Source: Dioscorea cayenensis subsp. rotundata | Taxonomy: Eukaryota; Streptophyta; Magnoliopsida; Dioscoreales; Dioscoreaceae | Direction of reading: 5' to 3' | Assembly (NCBI RefSeq): GCF_009730915.1 | Contig: NC_052496.1 | Coordinates: 1 to 64,000 of the forward strand | Length of the DNA: 64,000 nt | Shown: one piece after another, positions 1 through 11,013 of the stretch | Layout: each line of letters opens with the position of its first letter | Numbering within the stretch: position 1 is the stretch's first letter | The notes under the pieces: generated by a model | The model's database searches: none | Told to the model about the DNA's origin: nothing | What the model saw: the letters and a program-made list of their open reading frames with translations, nothing else | Made by a program: the position numbers and the translations under genes

Positions 1-2323
1 CAACAAAATTAAATTTATGATCATAAAACTCGAGTCTAATTAAAATGAAAAGCCTCATCAATGTAATCATCCAACTCTAAAGTACAAAGTCACAATATAA
101 AAAGATCACAATAGCACAACTAAACTACATAAAAAGATTAGCCATGCAACATAATTAGAAAAACATAAAACAAAAAAGAGTTAAAGAGAAAATGACATCT
201 CAACCATGGATAAACCTAACCAAGTTCATGCATGTAATCCAATCAAAAAAATATTTATATATATATATATATATATATATAGATTCAAACCAAGTTTCAT
301 CCAAAAAATTCAATCCAAAGAATATATATATATATGTATATATTGGTGGCAGACAATTAGAGCAGGAATGGTAGGTGGCTAGGCATGGGAACTTTGTCCA
401 GTGGAGGCACAAGAATGACCAGCATTGTCATGCATGTCTTAAGCTTGCCATTGAACTAGTCTATCACTGCATGCACCAACACCAACTTAAATCACTTCAC
501 ACATCAATCCACTTCTCACCAAATTAATTGTGTTGGAAATTGAGAATTGTTTGGCACCAAGTTAACACCCTCACAACAATCCATATTGGATACATATGTC
601 TTCCTACTTGATTCAATTCCCACTTGTGTGCAAGTGCAACTGTTTGTGCATGTTTTCATTGTTGTGTTTCTTGATTCGTTTCCATTGTAGCAAAATGATA
701 TGACATTCAATGTTTTGAATTTTAGTAGAAGACAAGAGAATATGGAGAAAAGGAGAAAAAAACAAGCCTTGCCAAACATTGAGATGCAGAGATGTGGCCA
801 TGGATATGGATGTGAAGGAAGGAAGAAGAATACAATGGATGAGTTTAAAGACTTATTTTGTGAAAATATTTATTTTATTTTTTCAAGCCACAGTACTGAT
901 GCATTTTTGTACCTGTTTATCCTTTATTTTGTTACTTGTTAACTTTATCAATATATATATATATATTATTTGTGTTTGTTGATTATTTTGTTTAAGTGAC
1001 TACAAACATCATGTTTTATGGGCGATTTATCTTCTAGTAATTTTTTTTTAAGTTGAACCTTTAATCTTCCATATGAGAAAAAATCACACTACTATCAGGC
1101 TATATATGCCGATTGAATTTTTATTTTCTATCTCGCTAAACCACCTTAAAATTATAAATGCAAGCTTAACTAAACTAAAAAATTGCCAAAAACAACTTCT
1201 CTATAACATTAAAAATTTGAAATATATATTGAATTCATGATATAGAGCATGTGATAAAAACTTGGTGTTAGAAACCAAGTTTTTGGGTTATTTGAATCCA
1301 GACAAAAGCATCAGTAACAGTAAGGCTAGAAGAGGCCATTTTAGATTAAACCAAAAACATTGATCACAGCTAGGTTTCCTTTTGATATTATTATATATAT
1401 ACATATATATATTTGCATGTATGTTAAGGAATAAGTACCAATTTAAGATGAAGTCATCCTCATTGAAAATATTAATTAAAAATGGGAAGGATGGTCCATG
1501 ATGTTATGTTTAATTATATTGGTCACTGTTGACAACTCAAAGCTAAACATATATAACATCAAGGTTGTCATGATTGAGCTAATGTATGATATAGCTAGCA
1601 CACATAACAGAGAACTAACAATTCATTCTTTAGTTTTTTTTTTAATTAAAATAAAGTTTACTACTACAATGATAAGATAGGAATAGCCCTATATATGAAA
1701 GATTTTCCTCAAACCAAAGAACCTCCAAAAGAAAAAGATAAAATAAAACAGCTTCTTAACAATGAAGCATAGAATCAAACTTACCTTTACTCCTGCTGAG
1801 ATAGAGATGTGAGTTCTATTCTGTCACGGGTGAAAACAACACTTCAATTCCTCTAATATCAAAAGTGAAAATTGAATCAAATCAAAATGAAATAAAGCAA
1901 TAAATCCTCAAAATAATTTTTTTTTAAATAAAATGTTTATTATAAATAAAAAGAAAAAAAGAGTTTGTAACCTGTTTTTAGTATTGGTCAGTTAATTATA
2001 TTCTTGTTTTTGTTTAATGTCTTTTCCTTTCTCTGATTTGGATTATAATTAACTATAAGAGCAAAGTGGATAAGTGAAAAGAGTACTATATATGTACATA
2101 TATATATGAACTAAACTCTTATTATCCACTCGAATCCAAGAAGCATACTATAGTAACATGTTTAAAAAATGAACGTTAAAATTAATCCTTTGCCGACACA
2201 CAGAATGATAATAATAAAATAATGCATTATATGTAGACTGGTTTTGAGCACCATAAACACTTGAAACCAGTTTGACATAGAGCTAGCTTCTCTCTTTTAC
2301 AGAAAGGACCAAGAGTTTGATAT
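1..2323. other. AT-rich upstream region without a recognised gene
   Basis: No coding region could be supported here. The stretch is AT-rich with (TA)n runs near 257-280, 323-340, 951-965 and 1391-1411. Short open frames on either strand have no recognisable domain and are rich in Ile, Tyr and Lys from the AT repeats. The last few hundred bases presumably carry the promoter of the PEBP gene that follows, but I see no distinctive element. Confidence 0.6.
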
Positions 2324-2779
2324 ATGGAAAGGCCCTTTGATCCACTTATTGTTGGGAGGGTGGTAGGAGATGTACTGGATAACTTCACTCCAACAGTGAG
2401 GTTGATGGTGACCTACAACTCCAACAAGCTGGTTCTTAATGGCAGGGAGCTCTTGCCTTCTTGGCTTATCCATAAGCCAAGGCTTGAGATCCTTGGTGGT
2501 GATATGAGAACCTTTTTCACTCTGGTAAATATATATTTATATTTATACATATATATATACACATATACATATCTCATGCCTTAATGAATTTCTTCTTGTA
2601 GGTCATGGTGGATCCAGATGTTCCAAACCCAAGTGATCCATATCTTAGAGAACACTTGCACTGGTAACCCTAACCCTAACCCTAATACTGCATGCATGTA
2701 TGAATCTAACTCTTCCTGGACTGTAATTAACAGGATGGTAATGGATATTCCAGGAACTACAGATGCTACATTTGGTTAG

Positions 2780-2810
<31 letters not shown>

Positions 2811-3125
2811 TTATAGAGAAATGCATGCATGTTAAGAATATATGGAAATATATAAATGCAAACTAACTCGTTGGATTATATGGTAATTAATTAATATATT
2901 TTAGGAAGGGAGGTGGTGGAGTATGAAATACCAAACCCTAATATTGGAATACATAGATATGTATTTGTGATCTTCCAACAACGTAGCCGGTTTGTTGAAA
3001 TGCCAAGGCAGCCCGAGAGGGAGCGGTTCAATACACGGCGGTTCGCCGGGGAGAACGGGCTTGGTGCTCCGGTCGCCGCCGTCTTCTTCAATGCACAGAG
3101 GGAAACAGCTGCAAGGAGAAGATGA
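2324..3125 (+). CDS. TFL1: TERMINAL FLOWER 1 / CENTRORADIALIS-like PEBP protein
   Basis: Phosphatidylethanolamine-binding protein of the TFL1/CEN/BFT group. Members act with FD-type bZIP factors and 14-3-3 proteins to repress flowering and keep meristems indeterminate. Exons: 2324-2524, 2602-2663, 2734-2774 and 2905-3125. They are 201, 62, 41 and 221 bp, the conserved four-exon pattern of the FT/TFL1 family, and give a 174-residue protein, the usual length. Visible motifs are [18 protein letters not shown] and the C-terminal [13 protein letters not shown]. His85 lies in REHLHW at the position where FT has Tyr85 and TFL1 has His88. The loop residue before the FNTR motif is acidic (Glu141), where FT has Gln140 and TFL1 has Asp144. 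Both point to a TFL1-type repressor rather than an FT-type activator. All four exons are intact with GT..AG borders. The exact subgroup (TFL1, CEN or BFT) is not settled. Confidence 0.95.
2668..2685. repeat. Three CCCTAA units at the start of a PEBP intron
   Basis: Intron 2 of the PEBP gene opens with the donor GT, then AA and three perfect CCCTAA units. The complementary strand reads TTAGGG, the six-base telomere unit, not the seven-base TTTAGGG of most plants. Plant telo-boxes (AAACCCTAA) are common near plant genes, so a role in chromatin or transcription is possible, but a short chance repeat is equally possible. Confidence 0.7.
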
Positions 3126-4203
3126 TGATCACCATCATCACCACATGCAAGTACTGATCAGTCACTATGGATGATGGATGGTTAATTAGGGTTTTTTTCT
3201 TAATGCATGCATTGTTTTACGTTATTGTTCTTTAAGTTTTCCAAGTGTTGTGTTTGGTTTGAACTCTGAAGTCTAGTGTTTTAGTAGTAGTAGCTAGTGT
3301 TGTTGTTCTTCTTATTATATTATTATTATATTATTATTATTATTTTGATGTGACGATGCGGTGTTTCAAGTCATGCACTAATTGTACTTCCACAGTTGTG
3401 TTTTTTGTTTCACTATCTATGGTAATGTTTGAATGTGAGTGGCCATGGAGTTTTATATAGATATTATGTAACATAGTAGGGACATCCAGTTTAATTTCCA
3501 CGTGAAACTTTACCCTCCCTCCCTGTAATTTATCTTAACAATAAAATAAAAATCAATTGGTATTGGTTGATAAAAATTAATTATATTTTTTAAATAAATA
3601 ATTTTGAGTTCGAATCTTTCCGTATTTAATTACTCTTTTACAAAAATTTTAATATTAAAATAGGATTAATTTAAAACCAAGAGATCGTGGTTGGATAGTT
3701 TGGGGGGGGTGAAAGATCAAAATAATAATAAGAAAATATCAAATAAAAAACTACCGCAAGCCAAAAAAATATTTATTTAAAAAATGAGGAACAATACGCA
3801 CGTCATCATCATTCAAGTTAGCGATAAGGACCGCATTTGAGAAAAAAAAAATTAAATATATCAGTTGGATGTCATATCACATTCATAATTTTTCCTAACA
3901 TAAATATAAAAACAAAAAAAAAATTATGACAACATGAAAATATCTAGCTATTTTTTTATTTGTTGAGTTCGCGTGCCACATCATGTGGCAATTCACATGG
4001 CAACCCTCTAAATTAAAACAATTATTTAATTTATGTGATTTCAAAGTTATTTCAAAAAACAACAAAATATAATGATATTATATGGGTCCATGTCACGTGG
4101 ATTGCCATGCGACATGCGAACTCATATAATTGTTTTCTGATTGAGTGCACATATAAACCTCAGTGTGTGACTAGTGCCTAATGTTGAACTAAATCTAAAG
4201 TAC
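3126..4203. other. 3' flank of the PEBP gene, AT-rich, no gene
   Basis: This stretch holds the likely 3' untranslated region of the PEBP gene, including TTATTATAT-type trinucleotide runs near 3311-3343 and an AATAAAA motif near 3540. Beyond that it is AT-rich sequence with no supported coding region. Confidence 0.5.
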
Positions 4204-5313
4204 TATGGTTGTGTTTAGATGAAGAGATTGGGCACTATTGGCATGGGATTGATTGCCAATAAAGATATACATCCATATTTGGATATTTTATTATTAGCTT
4301 AGTAATGAGTATTATAAATAATTGTATAGTGTATAGTAAAAGAATTTGATTACCTCCAAAATTGGTGGGATAAAGGGAAATAAATACTATTAATAGTAAA
4401 ATAATATTTTTACTCATAGTTAAAATTTAATTAAATAATAATTATTAATTTAAATAACCAATTATAAAAATTAAAGTAAAAAATAATTAATATAAATTGA
4501 GCTATATAAATATTATAACAATTAAAGTGAAATGACATTTTTACCCATAGTTAATACTTAATTAAATAATAATAATAATTAAATTAAATTATAATAAACA
4601 TAAATTGGCCATTTAAATATTATAATAATTAAAATAAATAATAGCTAATAAGAATTATATACTATACAAATTATATTATAATAATTAAAGTGAAATGACA
4701 ATTTTGCCCCTATATAGATTTAATTAAATAAAATACTTAGTAAAAGTATTTAATCATGTAATTAAAGTGAAATGACAATTTTCCCCGTCATTGAGATTTA
4801 ATTAAATAATATTTATTAATTTAAATAACTAATTATAATAATTAAAGTAAATTATATTGAACATAAATTGAGTCATTTAAATATTATAATAATTAAAATA
4901 AATAAAAATTAAAAAGAATTGTGTAATATACATATACATTATAATAATTAAACTGAAATGACTTTTTTGCCCCTACATAGCTTTAATTAAATAAAATAGT
5001 TAATAAAAGTATTTAATTATGATAATTAAAGTGAAATGACACTTTTACCCATTAAATAATTTAATTGGTTAATGATAAAAAAATTATTTATTCTAAATAT
5101 TTAATTATATGTAATCATTTTATATATTAATTTATCATTACTTATATTAAGGGTATTAAAGTAATTTACATACAACTCTCTATGTCACTTTTTTCATTCC
5201 CAATATTTATTCCTTCCAACTAAACACCGTTTTCTGTACCATTACCATAACCATTACTTTTCTCATTCTCATTACCATTATCATTCCTATTCCGTGATCC
5301 AAATGGACCATAT
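4204..5313. mobile_element. Possible MITE-like element with internal tandem repeats
   Basis: The left edge (TATGGTTGTGTTTAGATGA from 4204) and the reverse complement of the right edge (ATATGGTCCATTTGGATCA ending near 5313) resemble each other. They look like the GTTTGGAT-type inverted termini common in plant non-autonomous DNA transposons. Inside, the motif ATTAAAGTGAAATGAC, or a one-base variant, recurs at about 4521, 4683, 4761, 4947 and 5024. Spacings alternate between about 78 and about 160-186 bp, and 4683 to 4947 and 4761 to 5024 give a higher-order period of about 264 bp. No transposase is visible and no clear target duplication was found. Confidence 0.4.
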
Positions 5314-6982
5314 GTTTAAAAGATATGATAATAGTTATAGTTTCAGATTAATATATATTTAAATTTCAATCTCTCGAACTCCTTTTTTTTTTAATGAGAT
5401 TATTTACCATTATTTATTTTGTCATAATATTAGTGAAATTCCAATTCTACGCACTCAAATAATAAATTGATTTAAAAAAAATAAGTTAATAAAATGTTGA
5501 TTTAATAATATATAAAATTGCACAATAAAATGACTTGATTTTAATTAGTTCACTATTTTTTTCACTATATAAACAAGTCATTCTACGCACACACTAAATC
5601 CTCAATCATATTTTAAAAAAAATCAAATCCTTTATTGAGTTTTAATGGAATTAGCTTCATAAAATTGCAAAAGCTGCAAATCAAGAAATACTTTTTTTTT
5701 TCTTTAAACCTATGTACCAAAATAGCCAATTGATCAAAGAATGAAAAAAAGAAAGCAATTGAGGAAGTAGAATAACGACCGTACAAAAGAAATCAAAGAC
5801 CTTTTGATATATTGGCATTGAATTATTTACGTAAAATATTCATTTTGAGAAGGACCCAAAATCAAACTTGAACCTTAGCACATGATGAGAATACAGGTCA
5901 GTTGAAATTGCCATACCTTACACACGCATGGTTTGTATACTTTCTCATTAAAAGAAAAGAATAATAATCAATACAAATTAAGCTGACATGAAATTAACAA
6001 GGTCAAGTAACAACTATAAGCTCTAATCGCCCAACCAACTTCTTGAACCCTCATGCTGATGTGGCATGACTCTCACGGTCAACAAGTCAACAAGCTGAAA
6101 CCCGTTCCATAGACAAAATCCAATGTAAAACTCTAACATTAACACCCTCGATCTTACTTATGAGAGCTAATCATATTAATACTACAGAAGTGATATCAAA
6201 TAATTATCCTACTAAATAATAATTTTTTTTACTTGTAATTTCTGAAAATATCAGCTATATATTGGCGTATAAATTCAATAACTGTAGAATTATATTTTGC
6301 ATGTATATTTTTTGGGGAAAAAAATCAGAGTATAAAATAATATATATATAAAATATAAATTGTTAAAATGCCTCAAATTCCCTTACGATTTCAAGATTTC
6401 TTTTCTTTAAAGTAAGAAATTTGTATATTTTTTAGAAGTGTATGTGTAAAAATACCAGCTTAATTAGAACCATTATATATTCATGGGTTTAATTTATATC
6501 ATTTAATATTTAAAATATTTGTAACATTATATATTGGGTAAAAGGACATATATAAACATATATGTGAGACAAAAGATCATTTGGTAATGACGTAGTTGGT
6601 ATTTTATTTTTCCCCATGCTAAAAGGTCAAATATTCAAATCTCATTTATAACATTTGGTTTAATTGAGGTGGATGTGAAGTTAGTTGAATTTTTAAAGAT
6701 ATGCATGTATGCCAATTAAAAAACAAACAAACAAATTAATAAATTTTATTTTCAAAGGTGTTAACCTATTATATTTGTTATGTTCAATGCAATTTAAAAA
6801 AAAAAAAAAATGAAAGAAAAACAAAAGCAACCTCCTAGTGCATATTTTATTATCAAGAGGACAGATGAAGTTGTGAATTATCTAATTTTTTAAACAAAAT
6901 AAAATAAAAATAAAAATAAAAACACTCTGCAAGTCACAAAGTATAACAGACAAGACATTGCAGTTATCACACAACCTCACCC
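5314..6982. other. AT-rich intergenic desert
   Basis: No coding region, RNA gene or clear mobile element could be supported. The stretch contains homopolymer runs of A and T and short (TA)n tracts. The end next to 6983 presumably holds the 3' untranslated region of the Csl gene on the minus strand. Confidence 0.5.
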
Positions 6983-9605
6983 TCAAAACAGAAAGAAAGA
7001 AAGCAATACAAACAGTGAAGTCATACAGACTCCAAAGACAGTAACAATGGTTGGCATCCTTCCTTGATCCTTTCTGAAAAACATGGCTTCGTAAATTGGC
7101 CAAGAATTCAGAACAACAAAACCAGAGATGAATAACTGCACAAACATCTCATCAAAACTCACCTTCTTCCTCAAAACCTCTGCAACTCCCAAAGTAAAAC
7201 AGCTCAAATTAACAATGGTCACAACTGCAAGTGGGAAGAACAAAGGTGAAGCCACACCAAACTCATACAGTCCCTTATTATATCTCTCACTTTGTTCATC
7301 ATCCTCCATAACTTTATTAGTCACAGTGAACCCTGGTGTTGAGATTCCAATACATTTAAGTGTGAACTCTATGGATCCAAAGAGGAAAGAAGTGACTCCT
7401 CTTATCATCCATATTCTTTGCTCATTCCACCATTTCCAAAATGTTGATCCTCCTCTCATAAACTCAATGAGTTCTTGAGCATACGTCGTGATGAAGAGAT
7501 ACGCGTACAAATAAAAACATGGGTCGGAGATCTATAGTTAAAATATGATGTCAAAGCTAATGAATGTATTCATATAGTTGTATCAAAGCTGATATATATG
7601 AGTGAGTATATATGTTGATAGCAATACCTTTGGAAAGAGAGGAATGTGATTTATGAGAGCGAGTTGAGGGAGAAGAGCATAAATGGTGATGGAAATGGAC
7701 CAGAGACCCCAAAAGGAATAGTAAGCATAACATAATCCAGCAAGGAAGGACACATTCTTAGCTCCAAATGTTAAGGGGCAATACCTTGAGAACCCCACTT
7801 CATACAATCCCACACACCATCTCTTAGTTTGGCCTAGAGCATCATTGAGACTCATTGGGGCATCGCCGAAAAATGCTGGCCTCTCCGGCTCACAAAACAC
7901 TGATCTCCAACCTCTGCATTGTAGCCTATATCCCGTGTTGTAATCCTCAACTATAGATTCATATTGAAAGCCAATCTGCAGAGATGAAACAGACAATTAT
8001 AATATGATGTGGGACTATTTATTCATTAATTTGATCATTTTTTCCAATGAAAAACTTACTGAGGAGCCCCATTTGGTTCCATGCTCATATCTACAACTCA
8101 ATGCATCAAGAGCTTTTTGAAGGATAGAATAACTAATCCCTTCATTCTTAGCATCACAAATAGCATCATTATGAAGTGATGATGAGGAGGGCGAGCCAAA
8201 GAAGCATCGGCGATTGAAGAAGCAATTAGTGCCGACACAGCTCGGTCCGCAGAGACCTGCTAATCCTTGAGAATTGATTTGGAAGAGATGCCTAATCTCT
8301 GCTGCATAAATGTCCTTGTCATTAATTCCCGGAAAACGTTGTGGAAACTGAACGTAAGCCAGGTCGGAGGCCATGCTTGGATCAAGAAGATAACACATTG
8401 CTCTCAATGGAGTGGATGGATCATTTGAATACATGTCACAGTCCAAGGTGAGTATCACTGGTGCATTTGTTATCATACCTGAGACTCGTAGCTTAATTCC
8501 AAGCATACATTAATCAGTATGTATCTACATGTATATGTATATGTGTATGTATATATATGTGTGTGTATATATACCAGGGAATTGAGAGCTCCAGCTTTGA
8601 AGTTGTGAGCAATCTTTGAGGATTTCTCTCTGGAAAGGTAGATAAGATTGGGTAATGGAACACTGGAGACGTCTTTATCTTTGTCGCTTTCCAGTAATAT
8701 CTGATTGTATATAAGATGATATCAGAGCTACTGCATGATGATTAATTGAATATAAATAAAACTAACATAAAAGTAACCTCGATGATTGAAGGGTGGTCAC
8801 GGCGAGTGAATCTTTTCCACTTCATGAAGAGCTCGCTTTCTTTTTGAGAGATGATCATGTCTTCGCTAACAAATCCTCTCTTCATGCAACTATCAATTCT
8901 CTCCTTCATGTCTTGATACATGATCTAAATCAAAGAAATTAAACAGTATAGTAAAACAGGAACATCAATTTTCTTTCTTGCATAATAATAATTAATAAAT
9001 TAAATTAAATAAAATAAACATACCTTAATTTTCTGATGAGAGTGGTCATGGTGATTAGAACTATTGAAATAGGCTTCCGGAGATCTTACCAAAATGTTGT
9101 TATCTTTGCAGAAAGGAAGCCAATGCAGAGCAAACTTTGCAGCCTCCATGAAAGCAAACAACGTCAGCTCTGAACAACCATCATCGGAAACATACACCGA
9201 TAGCCGATCGGTCGGGTAGTCGAAAGCCATGGCAGATAAAGCAGTGCACACAACGTTCACGGGTGGCTCCTTATAAGGATCAGCAGTGCAAACAAAGACA
9301 TCAAGCTTTGGAAGCTGCTTCTCCTCCACCATCTCCCAAAGCCTCTCCGGAAACTCTCTTCTTGTCACCGGACGCCACTTGGAGCCCTGTCCCGTGAACC
9401 ACTGAAGAGCAAACAAGAGCTCAGCGACTAAAAGAGAAGCAAACATGGAGAAAGGTACACCACTGGAGGTATCATTCATAACTAATGAGAAGCGATGGTA
9501 AACAACTGCAAGAACAGCAAAGAAGTAGACAAATGCATGGAAACGATTGAAGGGGATTAAAGGGTCTTCTTTGAGTGTATGAAGGCATTTCATCTTCATC
9601 TTCAT
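6983..9605 (-). CDS. Cellulose synthase-like protein, G-type
   Basis: Family 2 glycosyltransferase of the cellulose synthase superfamily, a multi-pass membrane enzyme probably of the endomembrane system. Exons in transcript order: 9605-9024, 8924-8778, 8700-8575, 8491-8060, 7975-7628 and 7531-6983, all phase 0, total 727 residues, normal for CslE/G/H/J/M. The catalytic set is complete: Asp in VSDDGCSEL, DCDMYSND, the ED pair in SIVEDYNTGYRLQCRGW, and QTKRW of the QxxRW motif. Hydrophobic segments occur near the N terminus (two) and after QTKRW (several). The C-terminal NSWPIYEAMFFRKDQGRMP resembles CslG more than CslE. CslG/M relatives include enzymes that glucuronidate triterpenoids, so a role outside wall synthesis is possible. 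The start ATG is one of three alternating Met codons in a GAAGAT-type microsatellite. The subgroup call is moderate; membership of the superfamily is certain. Confidence 0.93.
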
Positions 9606-9645
9606 CTCCTTCTCCTTCTCCTTCTCCTTCTCCTTCTTCTTGTTG
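9585..9645. repeat. CTT/CTC microsatellite over the Csl start codon
   Basis: On the plus strand CATCTT units pass into CTTCTC units. Read on the minus strand, GAAGGA repeats lead into ATGAAG repeats, which supply the first three Met-Lys pairs of the Csl protein. Length changes here would alter the N terminus and the choice of start codon. Confidence 0.8.
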
Positions 9646-11013
9646 GCAAGCTAACAATGAAGTATACCGGTATTTGTATCTCAATGATTATGGTGGAGCC
9701 CATGCATGTTGACGTTTCAAGTGGAAAGTTGGCATGTGGAGATAGCATGGAGGAAGAGAGAAAAATAATCAGAATCAGAATACACTTGTTGTTTGTTTGC
9801 ATGCATATCAGTGACAAAGAATCTCTGTTATAATACAAAAGAAAAACAAATAATTAATAGTACATGAATCACAAGAACAATATCTCCAAAAAAACAGCTA
9901 GCAGGACAAGTGTTAGTGGTGCAAATGGTCCCTAATTGGGTTCAGCTTTATGTGGATTTCCTTGTCTGTTTGAATACTAATCAGTAAAAATATATTTTTC
10001 CACTTAATCCAAAAGATGGTTGCAGCAATATTATATTATAAAAGAAGGGAACATGTTTGTATGTATATGAGGAACTTTCAACCCAATGAACTTCATGGTT
10101 GATTTTATTGTCATAAAACAACATTGTTATCACTTTCTATCTTCTTCAAGGTTGCTTTGTTAAAAGAATTTCTAGTCTAATCACTGTAGGTTAATGTCAT
10201 TACTTATCTTGATATTCTATTTCGACCAGTCATTAGACGCTATGTGTAATGTGTATATTCTTGATTCCTTGGTTGGATGAGATGGAAGATAAGGGATAAA
10301 AAGGTAGGGGAGAATGGTGGATAAACTTAATTCATAAATATCAACTTACTGTTTTAATTCTTTCATTGTCTTTGAGGTAGATATTTTACTGTAACATCTG
10401 AATTTTCTCCATGGAAAATGAAAACCATATATAATTGAACCTCATCATCTATCTAAGGACTAAAAAAAATTATATTTTTTTCAATTGGAAGATGAAAACA
10501 AACAATATCTCATAATATATTTTATTGAAACTTCATTCGTAGACCACGTCTAAAGAAGACAAAAGAATATTTTGCAGTATTTTTATGGATGCAAGAAGAC
10601 CTCTAATAAAATAGTAAGCAATGCACGTCCTTGACTAAAAAATTATCTAGTTAATTAACAAGCACCAAAACATAATCTGGACAAGTGAAACAATGCAAAG
10701 AAACAACAAGAATGGATGTAGAACAAACAAGCTGATTGTGAGTTATATAGAATTCCAAGACATATCGGTTCCAATTCAAATGAGCAAATGAGATTCTTTG
10801 TGTTATTTTTCACACTTCTTTTCACAAATATGAACTAACTGTTCTGTAATCATCCAATGTGATTTTTTATCATGCAACTTCGGTTGCGCAAAACATATCA
10901 GACTCTGTAACATGTATTACAAATCAGTTGCTCTTGCTGGCTTCCATGCACAAAGAAAAGCAAAGCTTCTTACCACCCTGATCTACATTTGTTTATTTTG
11001 TCAAGGCGGCCAG
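9606..11013. other. Spacer between two minus-strand genes
   Basis: The part next to 9605 is the 5' flank of the Csl gene and starts with a pyrimidine/purine microsatellite (CTTCTC units at 9606-9645). The part next to 11013 is the 3' flank of the auxin response factor gene. No open frame with recognisable content was found. Confidence 0.5.
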
